From Aliidongia sp035943795 (GTDB taxonomy: Bacteria; Pseudomonadota; Alphaproteobacteria; ATCC43930; CGMCC-115725): a stretch of DNA of 64,000 nucleotides. The stretch spans positions 37,715 to 101,714 of the forward strand of contig NZ_DASZBY010000140.1 in assembly GCF_035943795.1 (NCBI RefSeq), written 5' to 3'. Below are positions 43,390 through 51,086 of the stretch, piece after piece; the stretch's first letter is position 1; every line of letters begins with the position of its first letter. Made by a program: the position numbers and the translations under genes. The notes under the pieces were generated by a model. The model did no database searches, had not been told where the DNA came from, and worked only from the letters and a program-made list of their open reading frames with translations.

Positions 43390-44181
43390 ATGCTGAAGCT
43401 CATCGCCTCGGTCACCGGCCTGTTGCTGGCGACTTGCGCCACTGCCGAGGCTGCCTCGTCCGACGCGGCCAAGGACCTGGCGCCGAGCGGCCGGCTGCGT
43501 GCCGCGATCAATTTCGGCAACCCGGTGCTGGCACAGAAGGACCCGGTGACGGGCGCGCCGGGCGGCGTCTCGGTGGCATTGGCCCGCGAACTCGGCCGTC
43601 AATTGGGGATCCCGGTCGATCTCGTGCCGTTCACCGAGGCGGGTCAGGTGTTCGAAGCGCTGAAGGCCGATGCCTGGGACGTGGCCTTTCTCGCCGTCGA
43701 TCCCGTGCGCGCCGCCGGCATCGACTTCACGGCGCCCTATGTCCTGATCGAGGGGACCTATCTCGTGCCGATGGGCTCGCCTTTCCATCAGGTCGACCAG
43801 GTCGATCGTCAAGGTACGCGGATCGGTGTCGCCAAGGACAGCGCCTATGACCTGTTCCTCACCCGGTCGCTGAAGCACGCCGAAATCGTCCGCGCCGCCA
43901 ATTCGGCCGCGGCGACCGCCCTGCTGGAACAGCAGCAGGTCGACGCCTTGGCAGGCGTGAGGCAGCCTCTGGCCGGCTATGCGAAGAGCCATGCGGACGT
44001 CCGCGTCATGCCGGGGCGCTTCATGGAAATCGCCCAGGCTATGGGCGCGCCGAAGGGACGGGAGGCCGGGTTCCGCTTCCTGCGCGCCTTCGTCGAGGAC
44101 ATGAAAGAGTCGGGATTCGTCGCCAAGGCACTGGGGGCGAGCGGCCAGAGCGATGCGACCGTGGCGCCGGCCGCGCCTTGA
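43390..44181 (+). CDS. Periplasmic solute-binding protein (amino-acid-type, SBP_bac_3)
   Basis: The 263-residue protein has a signal peptide (LIASVTGLLLATCATAEA) and a type II binding fold: LRAAINFGNPVLAQKDPVTG, GVSVALARELGRQLGIPVDL, WDVAFLAVDPVRAAGIDFTA, APYVLIEGTYLVP and RIGVAKDSAYDLFLTRSL. It lies 91 bases behind the MASE4 hybrid kinase on the same strand, with no permease or ATPase gene near. It may therefore present a ligand to the kinase rather than feed a transporter. GGGGG before the ATG at 43390 supports the start. Confidence 0.85.
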   Translation: MLKLIASVTGLLLATCATAEAASSDAAKDLAPSGRLRAAINFGNPVLAQKDPVTGAPGGVSVALARELGRQLGIPVDLVPFTEAGQVFEALKADAWDVAFLAVDPVRAAGIDFTAPYVLIEGTYLVPMGSPFHQVDQVDRQGTRIGVAKDSAYDLFLTRSLKHAEIVRAANSAAATALLEQQQVDALAGVRQPLAGYAKSHADVRVMPGRFMEIAQAMGAPKGREAGFRFLRAFVEDMKESGFVAKALGASGQSDATVAPAAP

Positions 44182-45441
44182 TCATGGTCGTTCGGGTTCG
44201 ATCGCCACGGTGCCGAGCCGATCCAGGCGCCCTTGCAGGAACCGACGCTCGGCCGGCTGGCGCGTCAGCTCCAGCGCGCGCCGGTATGAGCTCCGCGCCG
44301 CCTCGATGCGGCCGAGCCGGCGCTGCATGTCTGCCCGCGCGGCATGGGCCAGGTGATAGCCATCGAGGTCGCCCCGGCCGATCACCATTTCGATAGCGGC
44401 GAGTCCCGCCTCCGGCCCGTCTCGCATGCCAAGGGCGGCGGCGCGGTTCAGGGCCACGATCTGCGACGGGTCGAGGCGATGCATCACGTCGTACAAGGCC
44501 ACGATCTGGGGCCAGTCGGTCTGGCCGGTACTCGGTGCCTCGGCATGCAGGGCTGCGATGGCCGCCTGAAGCAGGTAGGGCCCGGTGCGGCGTGACGACA
44601 GGGCCCGCTCGATCAGCCCCTGGGCTTCGGCGATCCGGTCGCGGTCCCACAGCGACCGATCCTGATCCTCCAGCAGGACGAGGTCGCCGGCCGGATCGAC
44701 GCGGCCGGCGCGCCGTGCCTGATGCAGCAGCATCAGGGCCAGCAGGCCCAGAGCTTCGGGATCGTCCAGCAGATCGACCACCAGCCGTCCCAGCCGGATC
44801 GCTTCCATGCAGAGATCGTCCCGCGTCAGGCTCGGTCCCGTGGTCGCCACATACCCTTCGTTGAAGACCAGATAGACCACTTGCAGCACGCTCTCGATCC
44901 GCGCCGGCAGCGCGGCCGGGGCCGGGACTTCGTAGGGGATCGCCGCGTCGCGAATCTTCGCCTTGGCGCGGACGATGCGCTGGGCGATGGTCGGCGCGGG
45001 CGCCAGATAGGCCCGGGCGATCTCCTCCGTGGTCAGGCCGGCCACCTCGCGCAGGGTCAGCGCGATGCGCGCGTCCGGCGCCAGGACCGGGTGACAGCAG
45101 GTGAAGATCAGCCGCAACTCGTCGTCCGGGATCGGCTCCGCCATGATCATCTCCGGCGACAGGTCCGTCACCGCCGCCAACTCGGGCAGGAGATCCGTCA
45201 GCCGGGCCTGTCGGCGCCAGCGGTCGATGGTCTTGAAGCGTCCGGTCGAGACCAGCCAGGCATAGGGACTGGCCGGCACGCCGTCGCGCGGCCATCGCTC
45301 GGCTGCGGCGGCGAAGGCCTCGTGCAAGGCCTCCTCCGCCGCATCGAACCCTCCCAACAGGCGGATCAGCGTCGCCAACACGCGCCGCGCCTCGGTGCGG
45401 TAGGCCGCCTCCAGGGCGTGGCGCGCGCCGGCCGGGTTCAT
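44182..45441 (-). CDS. ECF42-type sigma factor with C-terminal TPR-like extension
   Basis: The 419-residue protein has sigma region 2 (YRTEARRVLATLIRLLGGFD, then YAWLVSTGRFKTIDRWRRQA) and region 4 (LRLIFTCCHPVLAPDARIAL, then GLTTEEIARAYLAPAPTIAQ). A long helical C-terminal part with TPR-like repeats follows (LHAEAPSTGQTDWPQIVALY, then HAARADMQRRLGRIEAARSS). This is the DUF6596/ECF42 group, which has no classical anti-sigma and is encoded beside YCII-like proteins. The ATG at 45441 overlaps the YCII stop by four bases, so they are coupled. The regulon is unknown. Confidence 0.92.
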   Translation of the reverse strand: MNPAGARHALEAAYRTEARRVLATLIRLLGGFDAAEEALHEAFAAAAERWPRDGVPASPYAWLVSTGRFKTIDRWRRQARLTDLLPELAAVTDLSPEMIMAEPIPDDELRLIFTCCHPVLAPDARIALTLREVAGLTTEEIARAYLAPAPTIAQRIVRAKAKIRDAAIPYEVPAPAALPARIESVLQVVYLVFNEGYVATTGPSLTRDDLCMEAIRLGRLVVDLLDDPEALGLLALMLLHQARRAGRVDPAGDLVLLEDQDRSLWDRDRIAEAQGLIERALSSRRTGPYLLQAAIAALHAEAPSTGQTDWPQIVALYDVMHRLDPSQIVALNRAAALGMRDGPEAGLAAIEMVIGRGDLDGYHLAHAARADMQRRLGRIEAARSSYRRALELTRQPAERRFLQGRLDRLGTVAIEPERP

Positions 45442-45803
45442 AGCACCGGACGAGGCTTGCTGTAGTCGACGGCCGGCCGCACCTCGACGAAGCCCAATCT
45501 GGCCAACGGGATGCCCGCCGCGAGGCGCACGGCTTCGTTGAGGTCGCGCGCTTCGATCACGATGAAGCCGCCCAGCATCTCCTTGGTTTCCATGAAGGGG
45601 CCGTCGGTCGCCGACATCTTCCCGTCACGCACCTGCACGGTCATTGCCTGGTCGGGCAGTTGCAGCGCCTGGTCCGTCACCATGTGGCCGTTGGCCCGCA
45701 ATTCCTCGTTATAGGGGCCACTGTCGCGCAGGACCGCGGTGGCCTCCGGGCTCTGGTCGAACACTTTCCGGGGGTCGAAATAGATCAGGCAGGCATAGCG
45801 CAC
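45438..45803 (-). CDS. YCII-domain (DGPF) protein, ECF42 partner
   Basis: The 121-residue protein has the YCII/DGPF pattern: YACLIYFDPRKVFDQSPEAT, KMSATDGPFMETKEMLGGFI with DGPF, and IEARDLNEAVRLAAGIPLAR. Such proteins are always next to ECF42 sigma factors; their function is not settled, but they may modulate the sigma factor. Translation starts at GTG 45803 with AAGGAG eight bases upstream. The last base pairs overlap the start of the sigma gene as a coupled ATGA. A decayed copy of its start lies just upstream (45785-45910). Confidence 0.88.
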   Translation of the reverse strand: MRYACLIYFDPRKVFDQSPEATAVLRDSGPYNEELRANGHMVTDQALQLPDQAMTVQVRDGKMSATDGPFMETKEMLGGFIVIEARDLNEAVRLAAGIPLARLGFVEVRPAVDYSKPRPVL

Positions 45804-45922
45804 GGCGGAAACTCCTTGTGGGGGTTGGTATCGCTCGGGACCGCGATGGCGTCGGGACTCTGGGCGAACATTTTCCACGGGTCGAAACAGATCAGGCAGG
45901 CATGGCGCATGGCGGGAACTCC
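45734..45922. repeat. Tandem duplication at the YCII gene start, 82-base units
   Basis: Bases 45734-45815 and 45841-45922 align over 82 positions without gaps and differ at about 12 by my reading. Each unit spans a ribosome site, start codon and about 23 codons. The units are offset by 107 bases. The intact gene uses the first, start-distal unit in genome coordinates. Confidence 0.8.
45785..45910 (-). pseudogene. Truncated tandem copy of the YCII gene start
   Basis: From the ATG at 45910 the frame reads MRHACLICFDPWKMFAQSPD and continues for 41 residues before diverging and stopping at 45785. The first 30 residues clearly match the start of the YCII gene (MRYACLIYFDPRKVFDQSPE). Start codons align exactly 107 bases apart, and the ribosome-site region was duplicated as well. 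Its stop lies inside the first codons of the true gene, so if translated it would act as a leader peptide overlapping the YCII start. The rest of the paralog is gone. Confidence 0.75.
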
Positions 45923-46086
45923 CGGCTCGGGCTTCGAACACGCCTTGTCGGTCGGCACGGGTGGAATTCGACAGGAGGCAGATTTTTTTCGTGCCCGCTG
46001 TCGAAACGGCGCAGCGCGGTGCGACCAGGGCGTCATCCCCGGTTGCCCGGATGCCCCGGCGACCCGCAGGGACAGGAGAATACCCG

Positions 46087-46737
46087 GTGAAGCTATATGG
46101 AACGGTGCCATCCCGAGCCCTTCGCGTGCTTTGGCTGCTGAGAGAATTGGACATCGAGTGCGAGGTCGTCACGGTAAATCTGGGGACGGGCGAACAGCGT
46201 GGACCCGACTTCCGGGCGCTCAATCCTGCCGGAAAGATCCCGGTGCTGGTCGACGGTGATGTCGTGCTGACGGAATCCGTGGCCATCACGCTCTATCTCG
46301 CCGAGAAATATCCAGGCAAGGGCCTGATCCCGACCTCGCTGGCCGACCGGGCCCAGATGTACCGCTGGATATTCTTCTTGGTGACCGAGATCGAGCTGCC
46401 GCTGTGGCGCATCGCGCTGCATACGCGGATCTATGAGGCGGCGGAAAGGCGCCCGGAAGAGGTGGCACTCGCGACGCGCGACGGCAGGGCGATGATCGAT
46501 GTCATCGAGAACCACATGCAGGATCGCGAATTCTTCGTCGGAGACCACCTGACGGTCGCCGACCTGAATGCCGCCTATCTGCTGGACTGGGCCAACCTGG
46601 AAAACCTGTTGGAAGACGCGCCCCGGTTGCGCACCTATCTCGCGGCGATGTATGCGCGCCCCACGGCGCCGCCGACGATCGCCGAGGGTTTCGCCATGAT
46701 CCGGAAGTGGAAGGAGGAACACGGCTTTCCGCAATAG
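46087..46737 (+). CDS. Glutathione S-transferase family protein
   Basis: The 216-residue protein has a thioredoxin-like N-terminal domain (LYGTVPSRALRVLWLLRELD with a serine near the catalytic position, NPAGKIPVLVDGDVVLTESV, ITLYLAEKYPGKGLIP) and an alpha-helical C-terminal domain (FFVGDHLTVADLNAAYLLDW). GTG at 46087 is the start, with AGGAG eight bases upstream. The substrate is unknown. It lies divergent from the YCII/ECF42 pair. Confidence 0.9.
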   Translation: MKLYGTVPSRALRVLWLLRELDIECEVVTVNLGTGEQRGPDFRALNPAGKIPVLVDGDVVLTESVAITLYLAEKYPGKGLIPTSLADRAQMYRWIFFLVTEIELPLWRIALHTRIYEAAERRPEEVALATRDGRAMIDVIENHMQDREFFVGDHLTVADLNAAYLLDWANLENLLEDAPRLRTYLAAMYARPTAPPTIAEGFAMIRKWKEEHGFPQ

Positions 46738-46841
46738 CGGGAACGGAGGGTTGCGGTCTGCTCCGGATCGGTGCAGCGATGAACCCGTCAGTCGAGGTCG
46801 GGCGGAAGGTCCCGTGCCATCGACCTCCAGGGAGAAGCGCC

Positions 46842-47276
46842 ATGCGCATCGTTTATGTCCTGAACGGACCGAACCTGAACCTGCTCGGCAAGCGCCAGCC
46901 GGAGATCTATGGCCACGAGACGCTGGCCGACGTCGAGGCGGAATGCCGGCGGGTCGGCACCGAACTCGGTCTTGAGATCCGGTTCCACCAGAGCAACGCC
47001 GAATTCCAGATCATCGACTGGATCCACGAGGCGCGCGAGATCGCCGCCGGCATCGTCATCAATCCGGCGGCCTTCACCCACACCTCGGTCGCGATCCTCG
47101 ACGCGCTCAACGCTTGCGATTTACCCATCATCGAGGTGCACATCTCGAACGTGCACAAGCGCGAGGCATTCCGGCACCACTCCTACGTCTCGCTGGTCGC
47201 GACCGGCGTGATCGCGGGCTTCGGAACCCAGGGCTATCCCCTGGCGCTGCAACGGCTGGGGCGGTTGATCGGGTAA
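46842..47276 (+). CDS. aroQ: Type II 3-dehydroquinate dehydratase
   Basis: The 144-residue enzyme converts 3-dehydroquinate to 3-dehydroshikimate. Signature segments are VLNGPNLNLLGKRQPEIYGH with catalytic Tyr and Arg nearby, RFHQSNAEFQIIDWIHEARE, INPAAFTHTSVAILDAL and PIIEVHISNVHKREAFRHHS. The protein is of standard length for the dodecameric family. The ATG at 46842 follows GGGAGAAG, a good ribosome site. In many alphaproteobacteria it precedes accB/accC; here the next gene is convergent GtrA instead. Confidence 0.94.
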   Translation: MRIVYVLNGPNLNLLGKRQPEIYGHETLADVEAECRRVGTELGLEIRFHQSNAEFQIIDWIHEAREIAAGIVINPAAFTHTSVAILDALNACDLPIIEVHISNVHKREAFRHHSYVSLVATGVIAGFGTQGYPLALQRLGRLIG

Positions 47277-47393
47277 GGTGCGTCGTAGGGCCGGTGGGGG
47301 CGGGTTTGGCGGGAGCGCGCCGGGCGTGGTTGCCCGCTCGGAATTTCATTGGCGAACCGCGCTGACGGCATTCCCGGCGATCACCCGAATAGC

Positions 47394-47813
47394 TTACTTC
47401 TCGCCCCCGAAGACGAAATGCCTGGAAACCATGAAATTCACACCAAGACCGCAGAGGGAGCCTAGGGCGACCGCTATGACGGGGTGGGCTGCGATCGGGC
47501 GCTGCGTCACGACCAGAGCGGCATACACGCCATAATTCACGGCGCCGCCCGTTAGGTTGAACATGACGAACCGCCCCCATTGGCGAAGCCGGGGCTCCGC
47601 CGTCCTACCGAAGGTGAAGCTCGCGTTGAGCAACCAGGTCGTCGTTGCGGCGGCGAGATATGAAATGGCGCGACCGTCGAGGAAATGGTCCGGCAGAACG
47701 GCGAGATAGCCGAGAAGACATCCCGTATCCACGAGGAAGCCGACGACGCCGACCAGCGCGAAGCGGGCGAATTGGGCGAACCAGGGGCGCTCGCGGGCGC
47801 TCTCTTCGTTCAT
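47394..47813 (-). CDS. GtrA-family membrane protein
   Basis: The 139-residue protein has four hydrophobic segments (FARFALVGVVGFLVDTGCLL, YLAAATTTWLLNASFTFG, FVMFNLTGGAVNYGVYAALV, VIAVALGSLCGLGVNFMV) and the family's RFVLVG-type start and N-F-x-VSRHFVFG end. GtrA proteins are thought to flip undecaprenyl-linked sugars across the inner membrane. It is the last of a three-gene minus-strand operon with a GT2 glycosyltransferase and a large membrane protein, starting seven bases after the latter's stop. Confidence 0.9.
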   Translation of the reverse strand: MNEESARERPWFAQFARFALVGVVGFLVDTGCLLGYLAVLPDHFLDGRAISYLAAATTTWLLNASFTFGRTAEPRLRQWGRFVMFNLTGGAVNYGVYAALVVTQRPIAAHPVIAVALGSLCGLGVNFMVSRHFVFGGEK

Positions 47814-47820
47814 GGGGACA

Positions 47821-49785
47821 CTATCGAGCCGGGAACGGCGAGCACGGGGGCAATGGCTCGGGCTTGGTCGTCGCCAGAATCTTCCATTCCTCTCCCTTCG
47901 CTGCCGGTCTCCCGAGCAGGGACACGGGGGGAACGATCGGTCGGGCGAGCAAGTCCGACCGGTCGAGCGGCGTCAAATCGACGAGAGCGTCCAATCCGCG
48001 GTCCCACGCCCAGGCCTCAGTGGCGGCCAGGCTTTCGTCCTGCCGTCGGAATTGGACCAGCTTGTCTGACGATGGCCATCGCAGGTCGAAGGCGATCGCA
48101 TAGGCCATCCAGTCTCCCATGGTAGGGTTCACGACGGCTACGCGCGACGCCGTATCGGCGGCGCTGGTCCTGAAGCCCTGCAAGGGCAGCGCGAGTTGCC
48201 TGCCCGCAAGACGCGCGGCAATGACATCGGGATAGCGGCACGCCAGGCCATAGTAGTTCCGACCGACCACCGGAAGCGCCAATACCGACAGACACGCCGC
48301 GCCCCCGATCGCCAGCGGCCACCATCCCGGCCCGGTCCGGTGACGACGCGTCGACAGTTTCAGGACCACGCCACAGGCGGCCATCACGACGAGCGGCCCC
48401 AGTTCGGTCAGATACCGCCAGAGCGACGCGGCGCGTGCAACCTCCTCGGCGCTGAATACGGCGGTATAGGTCCACAGCAGGAAAATAACGAAGATGCCGC
48501 TGACGATTCCCGTGAGCGCCAGCAAAATACGAAAAGGAGCGCTTGCTTCGGTGACTTGATCATCCAGTCGGCGCCAGACGGCGATGCCTCCGAACAGCGT
48601 CACGCCGACCAGGAGTGCAGCGCCCCCGGCGAGGGCGATGTTCCCGCTCAATCGATTCAGCAGGAATACCCGGATCACCGTCAAGGGAGCCGTCCAGTCC
48701 CATTCGGACATCGCCCTCGGCGACATGTCCGCGCCGATCCGTGCGGCCCGCAGATAGCAGTTCCATACCAATGCACCGGCGGCCGGCGGCCCCAGAACGA
48801 CACCGCTCCACCGAAGCCACGGCTTCCGGGAGCCGCCTCCGGCCGCCACCACGAGCCAGCCGATGGCGATGAAAAGGCCGCCGACCAGGACGAGATTGGT
48901 CGTTCGCAACATCACGAGCGTCAAGGAGAGCAGACCCGTCCATGCAAACCAGCCGGTTGCAGCGGAATCGTCGCGCCGCCGGGCGGCACCGATGCCGAAA
49001 GAGGCGGTGAGCCCGGCGACCGCTAGGATCACTGCGGTCGACGTATCCGCCAAGGCCGTCAGGCTGATGCGGGGGTCGACGAAAGGATCGATGAAAGAGA
49101 TCAGGATCCCGCCGGCGAGCGCCATGAGCGCGAGCAGGGGAGCCCGCCTGGGTCGCGATGCGTCGGCGATGCCCGCCGCCGGAGCGAGGCTTGCGAGGAC
49201 CGCTCCGAACCCGCCCAGGAGGAGTACGGCGAAAACTTTGAAAGGCGCCTCGATGGTGGGGCCGATCAACTTGTTCGCGAGCAAGGCAACGACAACGGAT
49301 GCATTCGGGTAGCCGGGCTTGCTGGAGGCGCCGAGCCAGTCGGGCCAAAACCAATAGCGCGAATGTTCGACGAGATAGCGCGTGTTGGGCAGCCATTGTG
49401 CGAATTCGTCGAACGCCACCGCCGGAGTCGCGGCGACGAGCAGCCCCATGGGGGCAACCAGGATCAGGAGGATGACGAGATCACCGAGCAATTGCCGCTG
49501 TTGCCGCTTTCGGTCGGCCCCGCCGAACGGGACGAGCAGCAGGAGGCCGATGCACAATAAGCCACGTGCCGGCCAGTTCTGGTGGATATCGAAAATGGCG
49601 ACGACGGCCGAGACGATCGCGACCAGTCCCCATCCAACGCCGACGAAAAGCGGTAGACGCAAATGCCGGTTCATCTGCTGCTGTTCGATTAGCAGCGCCG
49701 GCAAGGTTCCCACGCCGACCATCGCCGCGAAAACGGCGGCCACCGCCCCATAAACCGTCAAACCGGAAAAAAGAATCTCGGGCAT
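47821..49785 (-). CDS. Polytopic membrane protein, likely Gtr-type glycosyltransferase
   Basis: The 654-residue protein has about eleven hydrophobic segments, including FSGLTVYGAVAAVFAAMVGV, LGDLVILLILVAPMGLLVAA and LLALMALAGGILISFIDPF. An early loop contains FDEFAQWLPNTRYLVEHSRY, with the acidic residues expected of GT-C-fold enzymes. The C-terminal quarter is soluble-looking. Between a GtrB-like GT2 enzyme and GtrA, it takes the place of the strain-specific third Gtr enzyme, which moves a lipid-linked sugar onto a cell-surface glycan. I cannot name its acceptor. Confidence 0.8.
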   Translation of the reverse strand: MPEILFSGLTVYGAVAAVFAAMVGVGTLPALLIEQQQMNRHLRLPLFVGVGWGLVAIVSAVVAIFDIHQNWPARGLLCIGLLLLVPFGGADRKRQQRQLLGDLVILLILVAPMGLLVAATPAVAFDEFAQWLPNTRYLVEHSRYWFWPDWLGASSKPGYPNASVVVALLANKLIGPTIEAPFKVFAVLLLGGFGAVLASLAPAAGIADASRPRRAPLLALMALAGGILISFIDPFVDPRISLTALADTSTAVILAVAGLTASFGIGAARRRDDSAATGWFAWTGLLSLTLVMLRTTNLVLVGGLFIAIGWLVVAAGGGSRKPWLRWSGVVLGPPAAGALVWNCYLRAARIGADMSPRAMSEWDWTAPLTVIRVFLLNRLSGNIALAGGAALLVGVTLFGGIAVWRRLDDQVTEASAPFRILLALTGIVSGIFVIFLLWTYTAVFSAEEVARAASLWRYLTELGPLVVMAACGVVLKLSTRRHRTGPGWWPLAIGGAACLSVLALPVVGRNYYGLACRYPDVIAARLAGRQLALPLQGFRTSAADTASRVAVVNPTMGDWMAYAIAFDLRWPSSDKLVQFRRQDESLAATEAWAWDRGLDALVDLTPLDRSDLLARPIVPPVSLLGRPAAKGEEWKILATTKPEPLPPCSPFPAR

Positions 49786-49832
49786 CTCATCGACCTTGAT
49801 CGACCATCCTTATGCGCTGCGTCACAGGTCGG

Positions 49833-50780
49833 TCATGTTCCCTTCTTCGGAACGAATTGGGAATTCCCGGGCGGTGCTGGGATTTCCAGATAGCGAAGGC
49901 GCTTCGTCTCGTGCCGCCCCCGCGACACGCTGTCGAGCACGATGCCGCAGGCGAGGCTGAGGAAGGCGAGGAGCGCCACGCCCATGGCCAGCACTGCCGT
50001 CGGCAGGCGCGGCACCAGTCCGGTTTCGAGAAAGGTGGCGACGACCGGATAGGCGAGGACGATCGAGGCCGCCGCCCCGAGAGTGGCCCAGAAAGCGAAA
50101 AAGGCGAACGGCCGCACCTCCTTCGCCAGGAGTACCAGTACCCAAAGAATTCGAAGGCCGTCGCGCACCGTCCGCAGTTTGCTGCTCGAGCCATCCGGAC
50201 GCTTGCCGAACGGAATCGGGATTTCCGCGACCGGCACCCGCAGGTCGATCGCGTGCACGGTCAACTCGGTCTCGATCTCGAAGCCGTCGGTGATCACGGG
50301 AAAGGATTTGACGAACCGGCGGGAGAATGCCCGATAGCCGGAGAAGATGTCTTTGAATTCGCTGCCGAACAGCCAGTCGGCGATCCGATTGAACAGGGCG
50401 TTGCCGAAGGTGTGGCCAGCCCGATGGGTCGCTTCGTCCTGCGGCACCCGGGCACCGACGACCATGTCGAATTTCTGCCGGACGACGAGATCGATCAGAT
50501 CGCCGACGCGGGAGGCGTCATAGGTCGTGTCGCCATCCGACATCACGTACACGTCGGCCTCGATGTCCGCGAACATCCGTCTGACGACGTTGCCTTTACC
50601 CTGCCGGGATTCATGACGAACGACGGCACCGGCCGCCAATGCACGCTCGACGGTGCGATCGGTGGAATTGTTGTCATAGACGTAGATCGTGGCGTCCGGA
50701 CACGATTTGGCGAACGCGGCGACCGTCTCCGCGATCGTCGCTTCCTCTTGATAGCAAGGCAAAAGGACCGCGATGATCAT
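49833..50780 (-). CDS. GtrB-like family 2 glycosyltransferase
   Basis: The 315-residue protein has a GT2 domain: VLLPCYQEEATIAETVAAFA, YVYDNNSTDRTVERALAAGA, RQGKGNVVRRMFADIEADVY, the metal-binding MSDGDTTYD, and SGYRAFSRRFVKSFPV. Two C-terminal hydrophobic helices (FAFFAFWATLGAAASIVLAY and PTAVLAMGVALLAFLSLACG) anchor it in the inner membrane, as in DPM1/GtrB proteins. It should transfer a sugar to undecaprenyl phosphate. It heads an operon with the membrane protein and GtrA, and is divergent from phospholipase C. Confidence 0.9.
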   Translation of the reverse strand: MIIAVLLPCYQEEATIAETVAAFAKSCPDATIYVYDNNSTDRTVERALAAGAVVRHESRQGKGNVVRRMFADIEADVYVMSDGDTTYDASRVGDLIDLVVRQKFDMVVGARVPQDEATHRAGHTFGNALFNRIADWLFGSEFKDIFSGYRAFSRRFVKSFPVITDGFEIETELTVHAIDLRVPVAEIPIPFGKRPDGSSSKLRTVRDGLRILWVLVLLAKEVRPFAFFAFWATLGAAASIVLAYPVVATFLETGLVPRLPTAVLAMGVALLAFLSLACGIVLDSVSRGRHETKRLRYLEIPAPPGNSQFVPKKGT

Positions 50781-51086
50781 CCGCGAAGTCCAATCGACTC
50801 TGCCGCCAGGTGCCGGCCACGAGTGGTTTTCATTTTTGAGCCGCCCGGCCTGGAAATGAGTGCGGTAGCATTCGGCGGCGATATAGCACGCCTGATTTTA
50901 CCGCGTATAGCACCGGCAGGTCATACGCCACCATGCCCGCCTTGGGATTGCCCAAGCCCGACTGTCGCATCGCTGTCGCAAATCCACCGCAGGGTTGTTA
51001 CACAAGCTACGCCGGATTGACCTTCCGCGTGGCTATACAGGGCGAAATTCGCTTTGTGTTAACCATATGCGGGAGGCTCGACGGCC
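50781..51086. other. Divergent intergenic region between the Gtr operon and phospholipase C
   Basis: These 306 bases contain no gene. They hold the promoters of the GT2-led operon and the phospholipase C gene, plus the PHO-box-like repeat at 50962-50979. Three hairpin-like stretches near 50940-50960 (TTGGG, CCCAA) are short. Confidence 0.6.
50962..50979 (+). promoter_or_regulatory. PHO-box-like direct repeat upstream of phospholipase C
   Basis: CTGTCGC at 50962-50968 and CTGTCGC at 50973-50979 are separated by four bases (ATCG), giving the 11-base period of the PhoB-binding PHO box; the consensus unit is CTGTCAT. Direction points to the phospholipase C gene, 107 bases downstream. Phosphate-starvation control of this enzyme class is established in other bacteria, so the fit of site and gene is persuasive but untested. 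Confidence 0.6.
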
